A stretch of DNA of 64,000 nucleotides from Ceratobasidium sp. AG-K. Taxonomy: Eukaryota; Basidiomycota; Agaricomycetes; Cantharellales; Ceratobasidiaceae. This document shows positions 11,588 to 23,268 of this stretch, in pieces (positions within the stretch are counted from its first letter, which is position 1; every line of letters starts with the position of its first letter). The translations under genes and the position numbers were made by a program. The stretch is from assembly GCA_037039685.1 (NCBI GenBank), contig JAWNGF010000004.1, positions 1,364,001-1,428,000 of the forward strand, given 5' to 3'. The notes beneath the pieces are model-generated. The model made no database searches. It saw only the letters and a list, made by a program, of their open reading frames with translations, and was not told the origin of the DNA.

Positions 11588-14500
11588 ATGCCCCGACGAC
11601 GGCCCGACACGCACGACCTGGCGCGGCGCTTTCTGCAGCTGGACACGGGGATCCGGGTGAGTTGGACGGCCAGTCGTGGGTGCTTGGGCTAACTGGCGTA
11701 GCTGGCAGCGGCGGCGGGCGGGATGCTCCCGATGCAGGACCGACCCGAGTCGCCAGCCCAGACGTACCCCTACGACCACTCGCTGCAACATCCCAAGCCC
11801 AAGCCAGCCCAGCCAACGATCAAGATTGGGCAGCTGGAGAATGTAGGTGGAATCGAACATGCCGATCAGAGCTAATAGAGTTGCAGGTTGCGAGATCGAA
11901 ACCACAGCTCAAAACACGCAGCGTCAGCGACCCGGGCGACGCACACCGCCTCATTGCACGTTTTGTCAAGACTGATGAAAAGAGGGCCATGACATCCGAT
12001 CCTCCCCCCACGCCCCCCCGTGCCTTCCCCTTTCCCTCGATGGCCGTGCGCAGGAGCACGACGTTGGGTGCGACCATTCGCTTGTCATCTGCCTTTGTTG
12101 ATTTTGACTATTGTTTTGCTCTTTATAATTCCTGCTCCCAACATCCAGAAAACTTTCTCGAGATGGAGTCGAGCGCCAACGAGACGGGCGAGGACCCGCT
12201 CGCCACAAGATGGGCCAGATCCTCGCGCGCAGGGCTGCTGCTGCCACCCGTGCCCTGTCGCGCTCGTCGGGCCGCCGCTCGGTCGACTCGAGTGGTCGGC
12301 GCTCGCTCAACAGCAGCCGTCGCAGCTCACGACTCCGCGTCGAGTCCACTGCAGATGCACGTACGTTCATTTCGCATTGCCACCATCAGCGCCGCAGTTG
12401 ATTGCCTTTCTGGACGCCAATAAACTTTTCTGCCACTGATACGCCTCATCATTCCCGCTTCTTGATCTGACATTCATTAATAGGAGACGCAAAACGTGCT
12501 TCGCTGGCCGTCAAGCGCGAGTCGCTCATTGTCGACGACCGATCGCCCCACGAGGGTGCTGGCCCGGTCTGGCCCCGCGGCTTTGCGCCCAAGGCTAAAG
12601 GCTCCTCTGCGCCCGGCGCTGAGACAGGTCCAAGGAACGAGCGCGCCGTGTCGTTTTCAGCGAGCAGGGACTCGCTGCGGTCGTTTGTCTTTCCCACCAT
12701 GCCTACCCACCCCGAGCTCTCTCCCGTCCAGTCCTACTTTGGCTCCAGCCACCCGAGCACTTTGCTGCCCAGCCATACACCTCTCCGCGCTTGTCGATCA
12801 TGACCGTCCCCCAGTTTGCAGACGACGCCCAGTCGTTTGTCGTCCCCGCCAGTCCGGCCTCGGGCGTCTATGTCTCTCCGGTCGAGAGCGTCGCGATGTT
12901 TGGCTCGCCCGTCAGCGTGCGCTTCCCCGCCTCGCCCGCGTCACCGGTCAACGTTCGAACGAGTCCGGTGGTCCAGATTTCGCCCTCGTCGGTGCGAATC
13001 CAGACTTCGCCCGCCGCACTCGCCCAATCGCCCACCCGAATGCGGGTCCAGACCTCGCCCACGACGGCGCTCTACCAGACCCCCATTGCGCCGTACCAAC
13101 CCTCGCCCACCGCACGGTTCCCATCCTCCCCCACGACCCGGTATCAGCCATCGCCGAGCACACGGTACCAGCCCTCGCCAACAACCATCTACAGCCAACC
13201 CTCGCCTATCTCACCCTCGCATCAGCGCCACACGTCCGACGCCCATGTTAATCTCTTGCGCGGACTCTCGCCGCTTCCCACCCACGGTCTGCCTTTACCG
13301 GCCCCGCATGGCTTGACGCTGCGTGCACGAGGATCGTCGATTCGAGACTCTTTCGTGTCGATGGCGTCGGTGGATTTGGCACAGGTGCCTGAGACGTCAT
13401 CGGTCGGACACGAGGTGCCTGCTGAACATGAGGTCCCAACAACAATAGCTGGACGAGAGATGCCTGCGATTATCACTGGACGAGAGATGCCTACGAGCAC
13501 AGCCGGGCGAGAGATGCCTGCTGGACGAGCAATGCCTAGTGGACTAGAGATGCCCACGAGCGGCCACGACATGCCCATGACGCCATTGTATGAAATGCCC
13601 ACACCCATCGACGAAGCGCCAGCGCAGGAAACGCCCGCCACCTCATCGACCCCGAGTCCCGTCACGGCGCTAGCAACGACTCCCACGCCCCCGCGGTCCA
13701 ACCCTTCACCCCTTCCCCTCGCTTCGCATGGCCCTCACACGGCACCGCACGACCAAACGTCGTTCCGTCTCCCGGATCCCGCCTCGTTCCCCATCCAATT
13801 CCCGCGCCCGAGCTACACGCCCAGCCCACGCTCGCGACCCATCACACCCCTCCGCTTCTCACGCGCCCGTAGCCCACTCGGCTCCGCAGACGAAGTCGTC
13901 TTTAGGGGAAGTTCCTCCTCGACCGCCTCTACCCCGCAAAAACGCAAACGCCGCCGCGCCCGTCTTCCCGTGCGCGCAAATAGCGAGAGCGTCGTCGGGC
14001 GCCGGGGTGCGTCGGACCCCAAAGTCAGACGGACGGCCCAGTCGTTGATGCGCAGGGCTCAGACGGGTGAGGATCGTGGGGAGGTGTCGAGCGATGGACG
14101 GGATGTGGTGTTGTTTGTGCCGAGGAGTTTGGTACCGCCGTTGCCAGGGACGCCTATGACTGGTATGTTGGCTTGTGAGAGAGTGTTGCTGGATGTTGAG
14201 AGATTGTTTGTAGGAGAGAGAAGGTCGCCCCCGGTGGAGAGGAGGTCGCCGCCAGTAGAGCAACCAGCCCCCCAAGTCGAGAATCAAGCATCATCGCCGG
14301 CCGAGAGACCTGTACCTCCCCCGCTGGTCCGCAGAGAAAGCATCCCGCTCCCCGAATCGCTCCCACCCGCCGGCCCACCCGAACTCCCCGAACTCCAAAA
14401 GCCCATCATCGAGCCTCCCCCACCCGCGCGTGCGCTCGCCTACCTCCCCTGGTCCCCGCCCCGCCGCGTACTCAGCCGTCCAGACATGGTCTCGCGCGAA

Positions 14501-17500
14501 GGGTCGTTTGTGACTGCGCCCGATAGTTTTGACGAGGACGATTTCCCGGGTGGGTTGCCTGGTTCGTGGGACATGGACGCGCGCTTTGCGAGTACCCCAG
14601 TGCGGTTCGTTGGGACGCCTGTGCATATGGATCTTTCAGAGCTCGAGGAGGAGTCGAGGTTGTCGATGGTTACTGCTGCAGAGTCGAGACAGTCGGTCGC
14701 TGCTGAGGAATGGAGACAGTCGGTGATGACCGCCGCAGAATCGAGGCAGTCGACGGTCGAGGACGAACAAGTGCCAGAACGTGCGACCATTTCGTCGGCG
14801 ATGCGCGGCCAAGTCGCTCAGCCCGTGACCATGACCCGTCGACCGAGTGGTGATTTTGCGCCCGTCCGGGGCGAGACGCTCTTTGCGCCTAGTCCGCCGC
14901 GAAGCACGACTCCCGCTCGACGCGCGGCTGCAACTGGCCTGTCGGGTGTGTTTCAGCCTGGGTTCCTCGTCCCCCCGTCGCCACTCGGCCCGTCCCCGCT
15001 CGCCTCGTCGCGCTCGTCCCAGACACCCCATTCGTCCACACGCACGGGAGGAAACAGCGACCCCAACGCAGCCTCGATCCCAGTTCGTCACGACCAATCC
15101 TACTCGCCTCCTCGGTTCGGCCTTCCCCGCTCCGTTACGCCCCGCACCGAGGCGTCTGTTCGGCACCCCGAGGACGAGTCGTTTCATAGCACGCACACGG
15201 CGGACCCGATGCTCCGTCTTCCGCTCGACGACTGGCTCGAGTTTGCGATGAGTTCAATGGCAGCGATGGGAATCCCGCTTACGCGTTCGACGTTGGAGGA
15301 GCTGCACGAGAGCGAGGACGAGAGTGTGGCCGTGGCCGAGGCGTTGAGTCCCTCGAGTATGCGTCGGAGCGATTTGGAGGATGCGGGAGTGTTGGATGGG
15401 GTTTCGCAGGCGGATGATGATAGTGCGGGAGACAGTCTGAGCTTGAGCTTGTCGGATGTTGGCTCGACGCCGTCGCCTTCACGCTCGGAGCACTCGATTC
15501 TGTTCTCGACTCCCCCGTACGCCGAAATGACGTTTACGACTGTGCCGCCCGAGCCCTCGACTGGCACCCGACCCACGATCAATACATCCAATCTCGAGTG
15601 GGCTACCGACGAACCCGGCAACATTTCGCCCGTCTCGCATACCAGCACCGGGTCCGAATCGGCGCGCGCGGTCGATAGTCTGCAGAATATTGCCGCCGCC
15701 GTCCGGGAGCTCAACTTGCGTACCCCGATTCCCTCGTCCCGCTCTGGCTCGATTCACCCGCCCGGCCCTCCAAGTATCCCGGCTGCCACGCCTCAACCAC
15801 CCGTCTCGGGCTTCCAAACTGCACCCACGAACCGATCCCTATCCGCCGGCTCGGTGAGCATCACATTCAACGAGGCTAGTCCCATCCGCCCCTCTGTTCC
15901 GCCCCTGGTGGTGCTTCCAAGCGACCGCGACTGGTTCGCGGACTCGCTGTTGCGCGCGGAATACCGACAGTCGTTTCAACAATTACGAGATGACGATTAT
16001 AGAGCCCTCGACGAAGGGAAGATGTCGTGTTGTATGGAGTGGGAGGAGAGTGGGAGCAGGTCAACCGGTATGGCGCCGAGAGTCATGCCACGACGGATTC
16101 GGCCGTGCCGATCGAGTATGATCCCGACAGCGAGGATTTGGCGGCGCGCAACAAGTACATTCAGTTCTTGCTCTCGTTTGCCGGGGCTTTGCGTACGCCT
16201 GGGCCGAATCGTCCCCCCCGTTGGGTCGAGACTGCGCTTAGGACGTTGAGGGGACAGGTGCATGGCAGTGGACCGCGGTACCAGAGCGACTTGTACGATG
16301 CTATTACTCGTGCCGAGGCCGAGCTCGATCGCGTGCCGCCCCCGCCCGTCGTGCCCGAGCACCTCAGCAGCACCTTTGTCTCGTCTTCGTCCTCGGGCAC
16401 TTCCTCGATCGGGAGCGCGCTCCCGGAAGAGGACGAGATTCTCGAAGAGTTTATCCGAAGCGTCATTACGCCACAGCCAGCCACGCCTCCTCGCCCAACC
16501 CCGCTCCTCACCCACGTGTCCAACGTTGTGCCCTGGCCTGCCCTCCCCTCGCCCATTTCGCCACGTGTTCGCATCCTGCGCTCCATCTCACGGCAGACTG
16601 CACGCTCCCAAGCCACGAGCATCACGACCGCCACGACTTCGACTTCTGCCTATTCGAGTATAATTCCGCCTCTTCCGCGTGTTCGTGCCCGCACCGTCGA
16701 GCCCCACTGGCTCGCGGTCTACTTGCAGCGAAAGTGGCCAGTTCCCGATACCTATATTAGCCGGAGGACGTACAGCTCGCCGAGCGCGCTGGGTCCGCCT
16801 ATGCCTTATAATTGGAGACCGATTTGCCATATTTCTCCTGAGCGTCTGTGGGAGATTACAAATTTGGCTGTAAGTGCGATGGTTTCCGAGTTGAGCGAGT
16901 ACTAATTGTGTTTGCAGTTCCGTGTTGATATGCCTCCACCACCCCCTCCTCCGCAAGCCATCGCTGCGCCGCCCCGCGCCATTGCCTATTCGGAGCGCAC
17001 CGTGTCGTCCAGTTCGAGTGGCACGTTTGCGATGCCCGAGCCTGTTGTTGTCGTCGACGGCCGCATGACGAGCCACCCGAACCTGCAGATCAACGAGTCT
17101 CAAGAGTCCATTCCGCCTGTGCCCCCAGTGCCACCCGTACCCCGGGCATCCGAGACATTGTCCGTCACGCGATCGAGCAGGAACAGGGCCAGCTTGGCTT
17201 CCGCCCACCGCTACTCGCTTGGAGCCGCAGCTGCATCTGGGTCGGATCGTCCGTTCCCGACCGCTCGTCGTGTGGTCACCCCGGTCGCTGCATCTCGCAG
17301 GCGCACGATGATGAACATTGTCGGTCGGCTGGTCGGCAAGGAGAGGGCCCGCACTCACTCTGTCACGAGCTCGCGTTCGCCCACGCCCCTGATCAAATCA
17401 CGGTTCGGACTCGCGGGCAAGATTGTCGACGTCACACGGCGCGTGTTTAGGAATCCGAGGCGGCGCAGTCGGCTCATGAGCACGCGTTCTCAACGGACCG

Positions 17501-17517
17501 TGCGCGGCGATGCCTAG
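11588..17517 (+). CDS. Very large Ser/Pro-rich protein of unknown function
   Basis: Proposed start MPRRRPDTHDLARRFLQLD at 11588. Exons join through introns at about 11659-11703, 11847-11886, 12070-12150, 12361-12482 and 16870-16918, and the gene ends VRGDA-stop at 17515-17517. Total is near 1,700 residues. Almost all of it is low complexity: dozens of SP/TP dipeptides, PSP/QTSP runs, EMP repeats, AESRQS repeats, and a basic C-terminus. A short ordered-looking stretch (IEYDPDSEDLAARNKYIQFL, about 16100-16170) is near the end. The frame breaks twice, at CCC 12752-12754 and GGG 16016-16018; one extra base in each run restores it. The first coding exons could belong to a separate gene. SP density hints at a CDK/MAPK target (inference). 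Confidence 0.55.
13409..13602 (+). repeat. Coding repeats, [G/H]xEMP motif
   Basis: Inside the large Ser/Pro-rich gene the translation runs HEVP, HEVP, GREMP, GREMP, GREMP, GRAMP, GLEMP, GHDMP, YEMP at 5-13 residue spacing. The nucleotide units share gagatgcct with variable linkers, so this is a degenerate minisatellite under coding constraint. Confidence 0.7.
14676..14760 (+). repeat. Coding repeats, AESRQS motif
   Basis: Three tandem, partly degenerate units in the same large gene translate as AESRQSV, AEEWRQSV and AESRQST. The nucleotide core is gagtcgagacagtcg with substitutions. Confidence 0.6.
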
Positions 17518-17953
17518 GAGCCATGTGTTTCACTATGTTTCCATTGGGTTTCTTGGGAACTTTTTACGAACTCATGATGTTACGAGTATATATATGATTT
17601 GTGCGCTATCACTTTGTACATGTTTAATCTCTGATTCGCTTTTTATGGACTGGTCTCGTAGCTTTTTCTTGTAGATAACTTATTTTGTCCTTCACACAGC
17701 TTCTAATACATGGGCAAAAAAGCCCTATTGCTTTATCAATCGCGGTGAACATGAGTCGTGCAAGCAAGGCAAAATCGCCCCGAGCCACCCGATAGCCACA
17801 ATGTCTTACCTCATCAGAGCTGGTCATCTGTTCATGGTTCTCGTCGGCGCTTGTTCCGATTGGCTAACCACGTCAACCACTGGACGTTTAAATGCGGCCA
17901 GCAGCTGCATATGACCCCATAAATCTACCCCGCATCTTGTCTCGACTAGCAAA
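17518..17953. other. Intergenic region before the beta-mannosidase
   Basis: About 435 bp between two same-strand genes. It holds the terminator of the large Ser/Pro gene and the promoter of the mannosidase. No supported gene; short antisense frames lack motifs. Confidence 0.5.
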
Positions 17954-20900
17954 ATGACGCGCCAAACGTTCACTCTGACCAACAACTGGCAGTGGAAACA
18001 GCGTGACCCGACCATCTCCAACGTCCTCGACGAACTCGAACGGCACGCTCTAGTTGTCGATCACGATTCAAAAGATACCAAATCCGTCTGGAGAAAAGCA
18101 ACCGACTTTCCGTCCGAGATTCATGTCGAACTACTCAAGGCTGGTTTGATTCCTGATCCCTACAAGGGATTCAACGAGCACAAGGTTCAATGTAAGTGTT
18201 GTCAGTTGTTCGACTACGCGACTGGTGACACTTGCTCTAGGGATCGGCAAGAGAGAATGGCTCTACTCGAGCACCTTTGAATTATCCGAGGAGCAACTTT
18301 CTGATCATGTCGAGTTGGAATTCGAGGGGTTGGATACTACTGCACGGCGTATCTAGTAAGCTATGCTATCGTAATGCATAACACGACTAACCGTCCTGCT
18401 CCAGAACGGAGTCGAGATCCTTCGGTCCGAGAACATGTTTACTCCAGTTACTCTCAGTCTAGCACCTCTTAAGACTGGTGAACCGGCCCAGCCCAAGGTA
18501 ATTATTGGGTGCGGTTCAGGCAGCCATCTCGAACTTGTCCGTCGCTTCGATCCCTCAGCCTAAACCAGCCCTCAAGCAAGGCACCAACACTCTTCTCCTG
18601 CACTTCAAATCGGCCCTGCTCGAAGCCGAGGCCTTGGAGCAAAAGTACGGCAAGGTCCGAGCGGGAAGCTGTAACCTTGGTCTCCCGAATCGTGTTTATG
18701 TTCGCAAGGCTCAGTACGGGTGGCGATGGGACTGGGGTATGTCTCGCTTTGTTTCGGACACACATTCTAACGACCGCCCTATTCAGGCCCCGAGCTTATG
18801 ACTGTCGGCCCGTACCGTCCTATCCATCTGCATAACTACAAGACTCGGATCGCGGACGTTTACGCCAACGCTATGGTATCCGCGGCCCCAGAGTTGGCCT
18901 GCTCTCTCGAGGTCACGCCTACCTTCCACGGCAGCGTTCTGAAGTATCCAAGGTCGAAGTCACTTTACGTAGCTCCAGAGGCTCAACAGTTCGGACCGAA
19001 TCTTTTGACAGTGACTCGAAGATCGAGTGGAAGCTTACTCGGGGCGAGGTTGAGCTGTGGTGGCCCGTTGGGTATGGCAAGCAGCCGCTCTACGACGTCG
19101 AGCTCGCTGCATTTGACAAGGTGAACCTACTGTAATCTGGAACTTTGACGTAGTGCTGAGATGCATACAGTCTGGCTTGAAACTAGATCAAGTGACAAAG
19201 CGCATCGGCTTTCGCAGAGTCGAACTCATTCAAGAGCCTCTCGAAGATGAGCCAGGAACCTCGTTCTTATTTGAAGTGAACGGAATCCGCATCTTCATCG
19301 GTGGTACGTGAGCCCGTCATCCCATCAAGCCTCAAATCTTAGATGTCAGTCAGGCTCCAACTGGATTCCGGCCGACAATTTTCTCACTACTATCACTCCC
19401 GACCGTTATCGAGCTTGGCTCCAGATCCTTAAAGATGGAAATCAAAATATGGTTCGGATCTGGGGCGGTGGTGTCTACGAGCCAGACTGCTTCTATGATG
19501 TTTGTGACGGTTCGTGCCTCTTTCTTTCTTGCTTGTCTGCTCGTTCACGGAAAATTTGCGGTATAGAGCTTGGGATCCTCGTGTGGCAAGACTTTCAATT
19601 TGCTTGCGGGCAGTACCCCGCGCACAAAGAGTTCCTTGATAGCGTGGAGGCTGAAGCCGAAGCAAATGTTCGGAGACTTCGTGGCCATCCCAGCATGGCA
19701 TTATGGTGTGGAAACAACGAAGGTACGCACACTCTCGTTACGCGAAACTCGGGCTGAAAAGATGTCTAAATGAATCGATGTAGACTACCAGCAAGTGTTT
19801 CAATGGGGAATCTCGACCTTGCCGGCTGTGGTTATTTACGAGAAGGTCCTGCCAAACGTGATTGAAAAGTTGGCTGGTAATGGCGTACCCTATCATCGTG
19901 GTAGTCCGTACGGCAGGTCAGTTGCATTGCCCTTGCTTTTACCGGATCTACTAAACATCGATTCCAGCGTCAAAGAATGGGACACTGCAGATCCTACTAT
20001 CGGTGACATACACCAGTGGGATGTATGGGCCGGGAAAGGTGCATTTTATCAAGACTGGGACATTATGGGAGGCCGATTTGTTAGGTACAGTGACCTTTGC
20101 CCTGCATCCGGTTTTCTCTAACATTCAAACGCATATAGTGAATTTGGACTACCCTGCTTACCCGACATGCGAACCATCGACTACTGGCTTCAGGACACTG
20201 ATCCTTCGCAGCGCCGTATTCAATCTAAAGCGATGCAACAACACAACAAGGCCGGGTCGCATGAGCGTCGGTTGGCTATTTACATGAATGAAAACTTTCA
20301 GATCACAGGCGACCTAGAGACGTGAGTACTGAGGTTCCACTCTGGTATCGATCTAATTAATCTATCGGTAGTATGCATACCTTACTCAAATTATGCAATC
20401 CGAAGGGGTGTCGGCAGCATACCGCATGTGGAGGCGTGAGTGGAAGGGAAGGGAAAGCAAAACGTGTGTAGTATTGGGACGTGTAAAGCGATGGTTCACA
20501 AACTAGTTTTAGTGCGCCGGCGTGATTGTATGGCAACTCAACGACTGTTGGCCGGTCAGCTCTTGGGCTATCGTTGACTATTTCGTAAGTAATCCAGTGC
20601 CATATGCCACAGTCGATCAAAATGTATTCACTTGCGACCTAGCTTCGTCCTAAAGCGGCGTACTATACCATTGCCCGGGAGATGAGCTCCTATACAATCG
20701 GGATTAAACGCACTGTACGTGGTTGGTTATGTCACCGAATATGCCACAGATTCACATTGATTTCTCCATAAAATAGGTCCAGAAAAATCGCGAGACTGAC
20801 CGGCCACGCCAATTCTACGAGTTTGGAGCGTTCCAGAGCGTCGGTGCATCAATCGATGTCTGGGGCACCAACTCGACGCTCGTCGAAAAAGAGACAATCG

Positions 20901-21385
20901 TTCGGCTGTCGTGCGTGGACCTGGCCTCGAGCTGGTCGCACTCGGAAGAGCATCGTATTACTCTACTGGCGAACCAGGCGACTGAGATCCTCACTATCCC
21001 ATGCCCTTGCCCCCCGCATTCACAAGTGCCCTTATCTTCGAAGACGACGCGATCCTTTGCCAACGACTTCGCATTCAGTCATCGTTTCAGCGGTGTTAGT
21101 AGACGCGTCTTCTGGAGCAATATTGTCCCGCATGTCGATTGGCCTCAGCCGTTCCGAACCTACGATTTTCCCGATCCCAAATTGAAGCTCGACGTAGACG
21201 GAGAAACGGTTCAAATCAGCGTGGTGCGGCCTGCCAAAGGAGTATTGCTGAGCGCTGAGGGCAGTGGAAACGAGGTGCAGTGGAGTGACAACGCGATCGA
21301 TGTAATGCCTGGCGAACCACAAACGGTAACGGCTCGGGGACTTAATGGGGGAAAAGTGACCGCACGGTGGTTGGGATCGAGTTAA
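17954..21385 (+). CDS. Beta-mannosidase, GH2 family
   Basis: Removes terminal beta-1,4-mannose from oligosaccharides. Starts [16 protein letters not shown], with no signal peptide, so probably cytosolic or vacuolar. Spliced order: W-[G/I][13 protein letters not shown] sugar-binding domain, [74 protein letters not shown], then [12 protein letters not shown] with the acid/base Glu. [14 protein letters not shown] carries the nucleophile Glu, then [21 protein letters not shown], ending in the C-terminal Ig-like domain with stop at 21383-21385. At least ten short introns are needed. The frame breaks at TT 18937-18938 (HGSV to [10 protein letters not shown]); one extra T restores it. Family call is firm. 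Confidence 0.9.
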
Positions 21386-22046
21386 CTCGGTGGGTCCGCC
21401 GAGCTAGAATGCTAAGTCCAAACGTGCACTAGGACAGGGGTGCCACCCGATAGTTTAATCTGAATGAGAATTAGTTTGAAGCTCGCAACGGGGTATAGGA
21501 ACCGACGAACGTCGAAATGAAAGGCCAGAAAGCAATCACCGAATATAGTGTTGATATACACATGCCCGCGCACAAAAACTAGTGCACTTGGGTACTAAGA
21601 CAGTAGATTTCAAGCCACTGTTCACTGTAAAGTAACATCGAAGAGGCTCAAGGACTTGTGGGCATCTATAGTTAGCGCCGAGGTCATATGGTTTGCCCTC
21701 CCGACAAAGTTCCGCACAAACTGGGGTTGGTCGGGGAACTCGGAGAGCGAGTCACTGATTAAAACAACGAGGACGAAATGACTCGGTCTACAGGTCTTGT
21801 GAGAAGATTCTGTCTCGTATGAAGTAAGGTATTCCGTGGGTTGCGCAGTGACTCGAGTTGAGTCAAGCATTGCGGCACAGCATGTTACCACATGAAGCTT
21901 GTTGCGCGGGACCGAAACGCCCTTTCTGACGCTCGTGTCGGTCTATCAACGAGACACATAAAAGTTGAACTGACTGGCAAGATGTCCCTCACCAATCCAC
22001 CCAGTAAACAAGCACGCTTCCTTAGCTCACAGCAACTTCCATTACA
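21386..22046. other. Intergenic, no gene seen
   Basis: 660 bp after the mannosidase. The frame at 21892-22203 overlaps the start of the next gene in another frame and has no motif. The C/T-rich stretch at 22000-22040 fits a promoter for the 22047 gene. Confidence 0.45.
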
Positions 22047-22388
22047 ATGTCGAGCTACGCAGTATCTATTACCTCTTCTACGTCCTTGGTCGCGCACCCA
22101 CCTACTCGCGACTATTCTGCCGCTTTTGGTAACCTGGCATCTTCCTATGGTGCATCTGGTTCGGCGCCGTGTCGCGCATCTTCTAAAACAGCTTCCCATC
22201 TAAACACCTCGTCGAGCTCGAGCTCCGAGGCGAAGCCCAAGAGATCATTATTCTCGCGCCTTTCCACTTCCTCGTCGCCTTCGTCGCAATCGAAAAAGTA
22301 CGTCGTGCCCAAGTCGCAAGACTTTGGAGCATTGATGGACAAGTACGGTGCATCGGGTAGCTTTGCTCCTTCAGCCGGTGTGCTGTAA
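22047..22388 (+). CDS. Small Ser-rich hypothetical protein, 113 aa
   Basis: Intronless frame MSSYAVSITSSTSL. It contains two copies of an aromatic/glycine unit, FGNLASSYGASGS (about residues 27-39) and FGALMDKYGASGS (about 94-106), flanking a Ser/Lys-rich linker with KPKRSLFSRLS. The paired unit argues that the frame is coding. No membrane segment. I do not recognise the family. Confidence 0.55.
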   Translation: MSSYAVSITSSTSLVAHPPTRDYSAAFGNLASSYGASGSAPCRASSKTASHLNTSSSSSSEAKPKRSLFSRLSTSSSPSSQSKKYVVPKSQDFGALMDKYGASGSFAPSAGVL

Positions 22389-23268
22389 TCCGGATGCTCA
22401 CGAGGTATGACACTACTTTACAAAAAAAATCGAGTACAGTGATTGAAATTTACGACAGAGCAGTCTTTGGTTGTACGCATATACCCACAACGCATTTGGT
22501 GAAACGATGGCTCGGGCATCAGCGGCGATCTAAAAAAATCTTTCATACCCAACCTTTTAGTCCCTCTAGGAAAATGTTTCAATTTCTCCCAGTTTATAAT
22601 ACATATCAATGTACACTTGTATCCCCCCGGGCAATAGTGTAAGTTCTCTTCCAGGACGGTGGCCTTCCAGCTCCTCCAAATAAGAATCATGGGATTTGGT
22701 TTCCTGGCATGTCTTCGAAAGGGTGCGATCGGTTCTTAAAGTCTCTCTATAAACGCTATTACCAGAAAGATATGCTCTCCTCTCAGGTTCACCAGCACCA
22801 TCGGTGCACCAGTGTCCGTTAAGATGCGTAGCTCGTCGTAAGTACTGGCATTCAAACAATTTGTCCTCCAAGTCGCTCTTTGGGATATCTTTGTCTCTAG
22901 CTCTTTCTTGGTAAACCCTCAATAGTCATCCCTACTATGATTCCTTTGTCGAAGGCTGGGCGGACGTTGCATTCCTGTGAATCCACTCGGGGATATTGTA
23001 TATCGCATACACCGTACTCGGCGGGTGACATTCCCCAATCATGAAACAAGTCTGTTTTATAGCTTTGACGTGAGTAGTTGAAGCTATTCTCAGGAGTTCT
23101 TTGTATAAATCATTTTGTATAATTTGGCCCATTCGCTGACAATTCCAGGATCAATCAATCAGGTGGATGGCGGTAGTCAATATCACGTGCTCCCCACTCG
23201 CTAGCATTTCTTCCTTCCACACAGTGTTGATTATAATATTACACAGTACCTACTTAGGAAAACCCAGC
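22389..23268. other. Intergenic, possible minus-strand relic
   Basis: Minus-strand frames 23132-22935 and 22922-22566 are in register and separated only by a cluster of three stops (about 22925-22937). Together they would give some 180 residues, but I see no domain and no convincing splice pair to remove the stops. I leave this unannotated as a gene. Confidence 0.3.

Noticed and set aside
11519..12370. Several minus-strand frames of 78-134 codons
   Set aside because: Antisense shadows of GC-rich coding sequence, without motifs.
12496..13251. 251-codon plus-strand frame with TVP/ALA repeats
   Set aside because: Overlaps the Ser/Pro-rich gene in another frame; its repeats mirror the PSP repeats of the true frame in GC-rich DNA.
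1..21385. Glucosidase II, pseudogene glycosidase and beta-mannosidase as a carbohydrate-use cluster
   Set aside because: They act in different compartments and pathways and are separated by unrelated genes; proximity looks accidental.
22566..23132. Two in-register minus-strand frames that could form a gene
   Set aside because: Three stops lie between them, no acceptable intron removes these, and no domain was recognised.
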